Shown here piece by piece: positions 14,530-20,621 of a stretch of DNA of 20,621 nucleotides (the first letter of the stretch is position 1; each line of letters begins with the position of its first letter). The notes beneath the pieces were generated by a model, which had not been told where the DNA came from, ran no database searches, and saw only the letters and a program-made list of their open reading frames with translations. The stretch comes from an uncultured Alistipes sp. (lineage in GTDB: Bacteria; Bacteroidota; Bacteroidia; Bacteroidales; UBA932). Made by a program: the position numbers and the translations under genes. The DNA lies in NCBI GenBank assembly GCA_900544195.1, contig UQUJ01000055.1:1-20621 (forward strand), in the 5' to 3' direction.

Positions 14530-14602
14530 TTGCAAACTTACATAAAAATCTGCGATTTTTACGCCCATCCAATAAGAAAGGAACAGTTTTTTAGAGGAAA
14601 TC
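14530..14602 (-). repeat. 73-bp promoter-like repeat, copy 2 (upstream of sufS)
   Basis: The partner of 6861-6932. On the minus strand it ends in TAAGTTTG (14540-14533), a match to the -7 box, giving a leader of about 15-20 bases to the sufS ATG at 14509. Immediately upstream is the perfect hairpin palindrome TAAAAATCTGCGATTTTTA (14543-14561). The remaining gap up to 14863 holds a degraded dispersed repeat at 14709-14762 and the ruvA promoter, with no gene that I can support. Confidence 0.65.
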
Positions 14603-14708
14603 TAATCAAAAGCATCGGAAGAATGGATGGTAATTGGAATTGTGTGTATATAAAAAACTTAATGAGAATTATAGGTCGCTACATTGCAAGCACTGAAAAT
14701 CACTTCGA

Positions 14709-14762
14709 TGCTTCGACAAACTCAGCAATCACTCTATCATTCGGTCACTTAGCCTGCCGAAA
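14709..14762. repeat. Dispersed inverted repeat, copy 2 (decayed)
   Basis: CTTCGACAAACTCAGCAATC and CGGTCACTTAGCCTGCCGAA are diverged arms of the TTCGACAGGCTCAG repeat family. Confidence 0.6.
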
Positions 14763-14833
14763 TGCGGAAGCCACACACAATAATATTCAATGAAATAATT
14801 ATGAATATAAAGAGTTATTAACGCAAATAATGC

Positions 14834-14841
14834 TAATTTTG
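14834..14841 (+). promoter_or_regulatory. -7 box of the ruvA promoter
   Basis: TAATTTTG matches TAnnTTTG and lies 22 bases before the ruvA ATG. No clear TTTG is present at -33. Confidence 0.5.
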
Positions 14842-14863
14842 CCTTGAACAAAAATCTTTGAAT

Positions 14864-15451
14864 ATGATTGATTACATCAAGGGTACGATAGTGGAACTTT
14901 CCCCCGCCGAGCTGATTCTGGAGAACAACGGCATCGGGTACAGCATTCTGATTTCATTGCAGACCTTTCAAGCGTTACAGGATAAGAAAGACGCAACAGT
15001 TTACATCTTCCATTACCTTCGTGAGGATGCGGAGCTGTTCTATGGATTCGCGACTAAAGACGAGCGGGAGCTGTTCGAACTGCTGATCAGCGTGTCAGGT
15101 ATCGGGGTAAATTCTGCCAGGATGATGCTGTCTTCGCTATCGGCGGAGGAAATCAGGCAGGCTATTCTTTCGGAGGACATCGCAAGAATCAAGAGTGTGA
15201 AGGGTATCGGGGTCAAGAGCGCCCAGAGGCTTGTTCTGGAGTTGAAGGATAAGATCGTCAAAGGCGAGGGGGCAGATTCCACAGAACTTTTCGGTGGCAA
15301 CCGAAGCGAGATTGTCGAGGAGGCCAGCAGGGCTCTTGTCATGCTTGGATTCGCAAAACCAGCTGTCAACAAGGCCATTCAGGCCGTCCTCAAGGCCAAT
15401 CCAAACGCCAAAGTCGAACAGATTATCAAGTCGGCATTGCAGATGATGTAA
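14864..15451 (+). CDS. ruvA: RuvA, Holliday junction branch-migration subunit
   Basis: 195 residues. RuvA binds Holliday junctions as a tetramer and loads the RuvB motor during recombination repair. Domain I (OB fold) opens MIDYIKGTIVEL. Domain II contains two helix-hairpin-helix motifs, VSGIGVNSA at 77-85 and VKGIGVKSA at 112-120. The small RuvB-binding domain III is about 148-195 (VEEASRALVMLGFAKPAVNKA). The ATG at 14864 is preferred to a TTG two codons upstream because family members begin M-I-x-Y/R-I-K/R-G. ruvB and ruvC are not nearby, which is common in Bacteroidetes. It is convergent with mnmG across the 114-bp hairpin array. Confidence 0.96.
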   Translation: MIDYIKGTIVELSPAELILENNGIGYSILISLQTFQALQDKKDATVYIFHYLREDAELFYGFATKDERELFELLISVSGIGVNSARMMLSSLSAEEIRQAILSEDIARIKSVKGIGVKSAQRLVLELKDKIVKGEGADSTELFGGNRSEIVEEASRALVMLGFAKPAVNKAIQAVLKANPNAKVEQIIKSALQMM

Positions 15452-15473
15452 ACATCTTCTTGCTGATTGCGGC

Positions 15474-15777
15474 AAAAATATAAAGACTTTGACTACCTGC
15501 GCTTCGCGCCTTAACCGGGTAAAGGGTAGCCAAAGTCTTTATATTTTTACCTTATAGGATAATAAGGAGGTAATAACTACGATAGGCGAAATGTATATGA
15601 CTTGAACCACCTGCGCTTCGCGCCCTAAACGGGTAAAGGGTAGCCAAAGTCTTTATATTTTCACCTTATAGGATAATAAGGCGGTAATAACTACAATAGG
15701 CGAAATACATATGACTTGAACCACCTGAGCTTCGCACCCTAAACGGGTAAAGGGTGGTTCAAGTCATATACATTTCG
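15474..15777. repeat. Three 114-bp hairpin units with exchanged arms
   Basis: The central loop (CTGCGCTTCGCGCC...CGGGTAAAGGG) recurs at 15497, 15611 and 15725, exactly 114 bases apart. Unit 1 has matching arms A and A' (15474-15497 and 15525-15548, 24 bp with one mismatch). Unit 3 has matching arms B and B' (15701-15725 and 15753-15777). Unit 2 combines B on the left (15587-15611) with A' on the right (15639-15661), so its own arms do not pair. The B arm of unit 2 is perfectly complementary to B' of unit 3. The linkers between units carry a smaller CCTTAT/ATAAGG stem. The array fills the gap between the convergent ruvA and mnmG genes, and the outer hairpins probably terminate both. Confidence 0.9.
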
Positions 15778-15785
15778 TTGTTGAA

Positions 15786-17699
15786 TCACCGTCCGAAATA
15801 GACAAGCAGGACGGAGATGTCGGCGGGAGAGACACCTGAGATGCGTGAGGCTTGGGCGATGGTGGTAGGCTTGTAGCGAAGGAGTTTCTGGCGACATTCT
15901 ATGGTTAGACCGGAAACCTTGTCAAAATCGAAATCCTGTGGAATCTTCAAATCTTCAAGACGGGCAATTTTCTCCGCTATGGATTTTTCACGCTCAATGT
16001 AGCCTTTGTACTTAACTCCGATCTCGACAGAGTCAATGATTTCCTTTCGACGCTGCGATGAACCAACGTCCTCCACTTCCGGAAGATCCACAGAAAACTT
16101 AACAAATGTTCCACGTGGAACAAAATTTAATAATTCATCAAGTGAAATCTCTGGACGGGAAGCAAGATCAGAGATACGTTTCGACTCGGAAAGGGTGGCA
16201 GAGTTAGACTCGGAAAGATAGTCATTGATGACATCGGCACGAAGATTAACCTCGTCACACATTCGAGCAAGATCATTGACCGTCTCGTACTTTTCCGTCA
16301 TAAGTCGGAACCTTTCTTCGGAAGCGAGACCTATTTTGTAAGACTTTTCCGTCAGACGCAAGTCGGCGTTGTCCTGTCTCAGAAGAATACGATACTCCGC
16401 ACGAGAGGTGAACATCCTGTAAGGTTCGTCAACCCCTTTAGTGATCAGATCATCAATCAGTACTCCGATGTACGACTCATCACGACGAAGGACAAAAGGC
16501 TCCTTGCCATGAACCTTCAAATGAGCGTTAATACCAGCTATAATGCCCTGAGCACCTGCCTCTTCATAACCTGTTGTACCATTTATCTGACCAGCGAAAT
16601 AAAGCCCTTCAACATCCCTAAGTTCAAGAGTGTTAAGGAGTTGAGTAGGGTCAAAGTAGTCATATTCAACGGCATAGGCAGGCTTGAATATTTTGGCGGA
16701 CTCCAAACCCTCGATAGAGTGCAAGGCATCCAACTGAACATTCAGCGGAAGTGAGGATGAAAAGCCTTGGAGATAGTATTCATTGGTGTCCCTCCCCTCC
16801 GGCTCCAGAAAAAGTTGGTGGGATGTCTTGTCCGGAAACACCCTCAACTTATCCTCGATGCTCGGACAATACCTCGGCCCCTTGCCGGTAATCAGACCGC
16901 TGAACATCGGAGAATCCTTGAAGCCCGAACGGAGAATGTCGTGAACCTTTTCATTGGTGTGGAGAATGAAGCATGGCATCTGACTACCCTCCCCCTGAAC
17001 AGAGGAAAGAATATTCAAATAGGAAAACCTCTCCGGCGACTCGTCTCCGAGTTGCCTCAAAAGTTTCGACGTGTCCACTGATGAAATGTCGATCCGGGGT
17101 GGGGTCCCCGTCTTCATCCTCCCTGTCCGAAGACCGAGACTGACGAGCTGTTCGGTCAGACCGTGAGAGGACAACTCCCCTATCCGGCCTCCCTCGAAAG
17201 TAGTGCGACCGATGAACATCCTTCCGTTCAAGAACGTTCCGGTGGCCAGAATAACGGTCTGAGATTTAAAAATTGCCCCGGTATTTGTCTTGACACCGCA
17301 GATTTTTGAATTCTCAAAGAGAAAAGAAGTGACAAAATCAGCGTAAATATCTAATTTACAAGAGTTTTCAAGAATATTCCGCCAGTATGCGGAAAAGAGC
17401 TGTTTGTCGCACTGGGCGCGCGGACTCCACATTGCCGGACCCTTGGAACGGTTAAGCATGCGAAACTGAAGGGTCGAAGCATCAGTGACACGACCCATCA
17501 TTCCTCCGAGCGCATCAATCTCCCGGACAATCTGCCCCTTCGCGATTCCGCCGATCGCAGGGTTGCACGACATGCGCGCGAAACTCGTAAGGTCGGCGTT
17601 GATCAGCAAAACGGAGGAACCAAGATTCGCGGCGGCCATCGCAGCCTCGCAACCGGCGTGTCCCCCACCGACCACAATCACATCGTATGAATATGTCAT
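15786..17699 (-). CDS. mnmG: MnmG (GidA), tRNA uridine 5-carboxymethylaminomethyl modification enzyme
   Basis: 637 residues. With MnmE it installs the cmnm5 group on the wobble uridine of certain tRNAs, using FAD and folate carbon, in the cytoplasm. Seen: the FAD-binding GGGHAGCEAA at 11-20, SCNPAIGGIAKG near 45-56, the conserved RMKTGTPPRID near 195, GLYFAGQINGTTGYEEAGAQG near 365, and the C-terminal helical domain ending ITKKL-like (CRQKLLRYKPTTIAQASRISGVSPADI). The length is normal. The ATG at 17699 (MTYSYDVIVVG) is used rather than a TTG two codons upstream. mnmE is not in the window. gidA often lies near oriC, and the parS-like site within it (16107-16122) fits such a position. Confidence 0.97.
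   Translation of the reverse strand: MTYSYDVIVVGGGHAGCEAAMAAANLGSSVLLINADLTSFARMSCNPAIGGIAKGQIVREIDALGGMMGRVTDASTLQFRMLNRSKGPAMWSPRAQCDKQLFSAYWRNILENSCKLDIYADFVTSFLFENSKICGVKTNTGAIFKSQTVILATGTFLNGRMFIGRTTFEGGRIGELSSHGLTEQLVSLGLRTGRMKTGTPPRIDISSVDTSKLLRQLGDESPERFSYLNILSSVQGEGSQMPCFILHTNEKVHDILRSGFKDSPMFSGLITGKGPRYCPSIEDKLRVFPDKTSHQLFLEPEGRDTNEYYLQGFSSSLPLNVQLDALHSIEGLESAKIFKPAYAVEYDYFDPTQLLNTLELRDVEGLYFAGQINGTTGYEEAGAQGIIAGINAHLKVHGKEPFVLRRDESYIGVLIDDLITKGVDEPYRMFTSRAEYRILLRQDNADLRLTEKSYKIGLASEERFRLMTEKYETVNDLARMCDEVNLRADVINDYLSESNSATLSESKRISDLASRPEISLDELLNFVPRGTFVKFSVDLPEVEDVGSSQRRKEIIDSVEIGVKYKGYIEREKSIAEKIARLEDLKIPQDFDFDKVSGLTIECRQKLLRYKPTTIAQASRISGVSPADISVLLVYFGR
16107..16122. promoter_or_regulatory. 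parS: parS site within mnmG
   Basis: TGTTCCACGTGGAACA is a full 16-base match to the parS consensus bound by ParB. It encodes VPRGT near residue 526 of MnmG. ParB binding at parS, usually near oriC, organises and segregates the chromosome. Confidence 0.85.
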
Positions 17700-17832
17700 A
17701 TTCAAAAATAGCCTTGATTTAAAAGTAAACTTCCACCGCTAATGAATATTCTCATGGATTATTATATGCCTTGACGGTTTGAATATCTTCTCATCATCAA
17801 TAAAATTTCAAACAAAGGCATAGTAGCGATGA

Positions 17833-18252
17833 TTAAGCCTTGTCCCTCAAACTTAGGTAATAGTCCTCCTTGGCTCGCATCTGCTTCTGATCCTCCGGAG
17901 TGTGGTCGTCGTAGCCGATAAGATGAAGGAGACCGTGGACGATGACACGATGAAGTTCCTCATCAAACTCGGTTCCGAATTCGACAGCATTCTCACGGAC
18001 GCTGTCAATACTTATAAATAAGTCACCGGAAAGTTTGTCACCTTCGCAATAATCAAAGGTGATGACATCAGTGAAATAGTCGTGATGAAGATAGCGGATG
18101 TTCACATCAAGAATGTAATTATCTGAACAAAAGATAATTGAGATGTCACCAAGAGTCTTTATCTCACTTCCGGCGACCATTTTCAGCCATCTGTTGTTCG
18201 CAAGTTTGTTCTTGAACTCGAACTTGATGTCCTCGCAGTAATATCTGACCAT
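17833..18252 (-). CDS. ybeY: YbeY endoribonuclease / rRNA maturation factor
   Basis: 139 residues. YbeY is a metal-dependent RNase needed for 16S rRNA 3' maturation and ribosome quality control. The signature HGLLHLIGYDDHT lies at 106-118, preceded by the substrate-pocket segment NIRYLHHDYFTDVITFDY (51-68) and SGDLFISIDSV (75-85). His106 and His110 match two of the three zinc ligands. In Escherichia coli the third His is ten residues after the first; here that place is Asp116, with His117 next to it, a variation I believe is seen in other Bacteroidetes. The gene runs divergently from tonB; a -7-like TAGATTTG (18276-18269 on the minus strand) lies 17 bases before the ATG. Confidence 0.93.
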   Translation of the reverse strand: MVRYYCEDIKFEFKNKLANNRWLKMVAGSEIKTLGDISIIFCSDNYILDVNIRYLHHDYFTDVITFDYCEGDKLSGDLFISIDSVRENAVEFGTEFDEELHRVIVHGLLHLIGYDDHTPEDQKQMRAKEDYYLSLRDKA

Positions 18253-18295
18253 AACCCAAAATTTTCCGCAAATCTACAACTATTAATTCAAAAAA

Positions 18296-18326
18296 TTTGA
18301 AATGACAATTATTATTTCTATCTTTG
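18296..18326 (+). promoter_or_regulatory. tonB promoter
   Basis: TTTG at 18296-18299, a 19-base spacer and TATCTTTG at 18319-18326 match the Bacteroidetes sigma-factor consensus exactly. Transcription would start near 18333, giving a leader of about 58 bases. The -33 box is part of a small palindrome TTCAAA-AAA-TTTGAA (18287-18301). Confidence 0.85.
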
Positions 18327-18390
18327 AAAGCCTATTGGAAGGTCTTGCTTCCAGGCACATAAGGAATGATTGTTAAAATTAATTACTGAT

Positions 18391-19080
18391 ATGGAAATCA
18401 AGAAAACACCAAAAGCCGATCTTGAGAACAGAAGGACTCTCTACACGGAGATCGGACTCGTGGTTGCTCTTCTCGTAGTCTGGGGAGCTTTTTCCTACAG
18501 CACTAAGGAGAAGGCTGTAGCCAGCCTGGGCGAAGACACTCAGGTAATTGAAGTTGAGGATATGGTTCCTATTACCCAGGAGACCCCTCCACCACCACCA
18601 GAGGCACCGAAGATTCCTGTTCTTTCTGACCAGATCGACATCGTAGAGGATGATATCAAGGTTGAAGACAACTTCATGAGCCTTGAGGATGATGCCAATC
18701 TCGGAGTCGAGATCATGGACTACGTTGAGGAAGTAAAGGAGGAAGTCGTTGAGGAAGAGGCTATTCCGTTCCAGTTGGTTGAGGAGAAGCCTTCATTCAA
18801 CGGTGGAGACGCCAACGAGTTCTCAAAGTGGGTAAACTCCAAGCTTCAGTACCCTGAGATCGCAAAGGAGAATGGTGTTCAAGGACGTGTTACCCTTCAG
18901 TTCACCGTTAATCCTGACGGATCTGTCAGCAACGTGAAGGTTCTTCGTGGTGTTGACTCATCTCTTGACAAGGAGGCCGTCAGAGTTGTTTCGATGTCAC
19001 CGAAGTGGAAACCCGGAAAGCAGCGTGACCGCGCTGTTAAGGTAACCTACACCTTCCCTGTTATCTTCCAGTTGAGATAA
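18391..19080 (+). CDS. tonB: TonB energy-transducing protein
   Basis: 229 residues. An N-terminal cytoplasmic stub is followed by one membrane helix at about 21-37 (IGLVVALLVVWGAFSYS). A periplasmic spacer contains PPPPPEAP at 66-73 and a long acidic stretch (about 80-125, rich in Glu and Asp), in place of the Lys/Pro-rich spacer of Proteobacteria. The C-terminal TonB domain covers about 138-229, with YPEIAKENGVQGRV at 154-167 and FTVNPDGSVSNVKVLRG after it. With ExbB and ExbD it passes proton-motive force to outer-membrane receptors such as SusC-type transporters. The ATG at 18391 is chosen over a TTG seven codons upstream because of the promoter position and the usual MEIKK start. exbBD are not adjacent. 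It ends in a rho-independent terminator. Confidence 0.93.
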   Translation: MEIKKTPKADLENRRTLYTEIGLVVALLVVWGAFSYSTKEKAVASLGEDTQVIEVEDMVPITQETPPPPPEAPKIPVLSDQIDIVEDDIKVEDNFMSLEDDANLGVEIMDYVEEVKEEVVEEEAIPFQLVEEKPSFNGGDANEFSKWVNSKLQYPEIAKENGVQGRVTLQFTVNPDGSVSNVKVLRGVDSSLDKEAVRVVSMSPKWKPGKQRDRAVKVTYTFPVIFQLR

Positions 19081-19101
19081 TAACAAACTAAAATGAATAT
19101 C

Positions 19102-19131
19102 AAGGCCGTCCCCAACCGGATGGCCTTTTTT
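19102..19131 (+). terminator. tonB rho-independent terminator
   Basis: AAGGCCGTCC, a loop CCAACC, GGATGGCCTT and then a run of six T. The 10-bp stem has a single G-U pair. It begins 21 bases past the tonB stop codon. Confidence 0.9.
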
Positions 19132-19174
19132 GAATGAATCAGTCATTGAAGAAATGAAACTGGTCGCTGAGCCG

Positions 19175-19240
19175 ATTGGTCACAGAGTTTGTCGAAGTGA
19201 CCGTAATACAACAGTTGCTTCGACAGGCTCAGCGACCGCA
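19175..19240. repeat. Dispersed inverted repeat, copy 3 (ahead of hflX)
   Basis: GGTCACAGAGTTTGTCGAAG at 19179-19198 and CTTCGACAGGCTCAGCGACC at 19219-19238 are inverted arms of the TTCGACAGGCTCAG family. It lies between the tonB terminator and the hflX ATG; the open frame through it is not real coding sequence. Confidence 0.8.
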
Positions 19241-19264
19241 AAAAGGTTCAGTGACTATTACAGA

Positions 19265-20452
19265 ATGAGTATGGAAGAACAAATAGAAAAAGCCGTCTTT
19301 GTCGGCATCATCAGGCAGAACGATGACGACAGAAAGGTAATGGAATATCTTGATGAACTTGAGTTTCTGGCGGAAACGGCAGGAGCCAAAGGCGACAAGA
19401 AGTTCGTGCAGAGGCTTGACAAGCCTGAAAAAGCAACTTACATCAGAAGCGGAAAACTTCAGGAGATAGCGGATTACTGCGAGGAAAACGAAATCAAATA
19501 TGTGATATTCGATGACGAGTTGACGGGAATGCAGCAAAGGAACATCGAGAAGGTAATCAGTTGCAGTTCAGTGATTGACAGAACCAGCCTCATCCTTGAG
19601 ATCTTCGCCCAGCGAGCCAAGACATCCTACGCGAAGATGCAGGTGGAACTCGCCCGCTACAATTACATGCTTCCAAGGCTGGCTGGTATGTGGACCCACC
19701 TTGAGAGACAGAGAGGTGGCATGGGTACAAGAGGCGGTATGGGTGAGACCCAGATTGAGATCGACCGCCGTATCGTCAAGGAGAGGATAGCGAGGCTGAA
19801 GGAACAGCTGAAGAAAGTCGATAAGCAAATGGCCACGCAAAGGGGCAATAGAGGCTCTATGGTGCGACTTTCCCTCGTAGGATATACAAATGTAGGTAAA
19901 AGCACAATAATGAATCTACTGGCCAAATCTGACGTTTTCGCTGAGAACAAGCTGTTCGCCACCCTTGACACAACCGTCAGAAAGGTCGTTATAGAGAACG
20001 TCCCGTTCCTTCTGAGCGACACGGTAGGATTCATCCGAAAACTTCCTACACAGCTTGTGGAGGCCTTTAAGAGCACTCTTGACGAGGTTCGTGAGGCTGA
20101 CATATTGCTGCACGTGGTGGACATCTCGCACCCAGGCTTTGAGGAGCAGATGGAAGTAGTCGAGAGAACTCTACAGGAAATAGGTGCGAGCAACAAGCCT
20201 GTCTTCGTGATATTCAATAAGATAGACGCTTACACCTACGAAGAGTACGATGAATTCTCGCTGACTCCGAAAGGCAAGGAGAACCGTTCACTGGATGAGT
20301 TGAAAAACAGCTGGATAGCTCAGGAAAAGACCCCGTGCATATTCATCTCTGCCATCAACAAGACCAACATAGAGAAGCTCCGCAGCGACATCTACAAAAT
20401 GGTCGCCGAAATCCACGCCGGTCGCTACCCATTCAACAACTTCCTCTGGTAA
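19265..20452 (+). CDS. hflX: HflX, ribosome-associated GTPase
   Basis: 395 residues. HflX binds the large ribosomal subunit and can split stalled ribosomes, hydrolysing GTP. The N-terminal HflX domain is at about 10-195 with RSGKLQEI (61-68), AKTSYAKMQVELARYNYMLPRL (108-129) and the glycine-rich GGMGTRGGMGETQIEIDRR (151-169), then a coiled-coil helix. The G domain has G1 GYTNVGKST at 206-214, G2 around ATLDTT, G3 DTVGFI and G4 NKID; a short C-terminal domain ends the protein. The ATG at 19265 is chosen because similarity begins at about EKAVFVGI. The open frame reaches back to 19130 but passes through the dispersed repeat and the end of the tonB terminator. Confidence 0.94.
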   Translation: MSMEEQIEKAVFVGIIRQNDDDRKVMEYLDELEFLAETAGAKGDKKFVQRLDKPEKATYIRSGKLQEIADYCEENEIKYVIFDDELTGMQQRNIEKVISCSSVIDRTSLILEIFAQRAKTSYAKMQVELARYNYMLPRLAGMWTHLERQRGGMGTRGGMGETQIEIDRRIVKERIARLKEQLKKVDKQMATQRGNRGSMVRLSLVGYTNVGKSTIMNLLAKSDVFAENKLFATLDTTVRKVVIENVPFLLSDTVGFIRKLPTQLVEAFKSTLDEVREADILLHVVDISHPGFEEQMEVVERTLQEIGASNKPVFVIFNKIDAYTYEEYDEFSLTPKGKENRSLDELKNSWIAQEKTPCIFISAINKTNIEKLRSDIYKMVAEIHAGRYPFNNFLW

Positions 20453-20480
20453 TTTATCAATAAATGTCTCTGAACAACAT

Positions 20481-20596
20481 AAGTAACATTCAAAAAATAA
20501 CCTGCATCACTTAAAATTTGCAATATATTGATGTTCAGGGTGATTCTATGTATTCATTTTTATCGGTTGACGCAACTTGTTTTTTCAACATTACTT
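20481..20596. mobile_element. MITE-like element, copy 2
   Basis: TAAGTAACATTCAAAAAATA (20480-20499) and CCTGCATCA at the left are identical to copy 1. The right end, GCAACTTGTTTTTTCAACAT TACTT (20572-20596), is the inverted near-copy of the left end with about six differences in 25. The interior of about 60 bases has no gene. Only the last 25 bases of the window follow. Confidence 0.65.
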
Positions 20597-20599
20597 AAG

Positions 20600-20621
20600 G
20601 GCATTATCCGCAAAGAATGCC
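20600..20621. terminator. Partial hairpin at the right edge
   Basis: GGCATT (20600-20605) pairs with AATGCC (20616-20621). The window ends here, so it cannot be told whether this is a terminator or part of another structure. Confidence 0.3.

Noticed and set aside
15474..15777. Integron attC sites
   Set aside because: The period and palindromic arms resemble attC superficially, but there are no gene cassettes, no integrase and no conserved attC core sites at the arm ends.
19130..19264. 45-residue N-terminal extension of HflX
   Set aside because: It starts in the tonB terminator region and crosses a dispersed inverted repeat; family similarity begins only near the ATG at 19265.

Overview
The window looks like a chromosomal segment of a Bacteroidales bacterium, probably host- or gut-associated. 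Three things point there. Several promoters match the Bacteroidetes form TTTG-N19/20-TAnnTTTG, including a textbook one ahead of tonB. The gene families fit: a eukaryote-type single-chain glycyl-tRNA synthetase, an acid-rich TonB, a secreted GH29 fucosidase, expanded AAA ATPases and an AraM/EgsA-type glycerol-1-phosphate dehydrogenase. Classical Shine-Dalgarno sites are mostly absent. GC content is roughly one half. I cannot name the family or genus. Two sites matching the ParB-binding parS consensus lie inside sufS and mnmG, so the segment may be close to the replication origin.

Layout. 1-240: a 49-50 bp tandem repeat that runs off the left edge. 249-2186 (minus): a glycerol-1-phosphate dehydrogenase gene followed by a small stand-alone swivelling domain related to PTS enzyme I that has lost its phospho-accepting histidine. 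2319-3716 (plus): secreted alpha-L-fucosidase, then a bidirectional terminator. 3866-4399 (minus): small outer-membrane barrel protein. 4400-5209: no gene, but a 51-bp tandem array and a strong hairpin. 5210-6748 (minus): glyS. 6749-7342: no gene, several repeats and hairpins. 7343-11013 (minus): an accessory-looking block with an ATPase_2-type AAA protein, a secreted protein of unknown function and an AAA_14/DUF4143 protein, with repeats or operator-like sites at their ends and promoters. 11305-14509 (minus): folK, sufT, sufE and sufS, with repeats in the gaps. 14864-15451 (plus): ruvA. 15474-15777: three 114-bp hairpin units. 15786-18252 (minus): mnmG and ybeY. 18391-20452 (plus): tonB and hflX. 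A MITE-like repeat closes the window.

How the genes fit together. sufS, sufE and sufT are one functional set: cysteine desulfurase, sulfur acceptor and maturation factor for Fe-S clusters; the SufBCD scaffold is not in the window. glyS, mnmG, ybeY, hflX, ruvA, folK and tonB are housekeeping genes for translation, RNA processing, repair, folate and outer-membrane transport. The rest is accessory.

The most distinctive features are non-coding. The hexamer GAATAT/ATATTC occurs about seventy times (hand count, both strands) against about ten expected, in every reading frame and between genes. At least seven families of short repeats or hairpins fill the gaps. I did not find a complete novel multi-gene system; the best leads are the GAATAT signature, the enzyme-I-like pseudo-swivel protein beside the G1P dehydrogenase, and the repeat-bounded ATPase with operator palindromes in its promoter.
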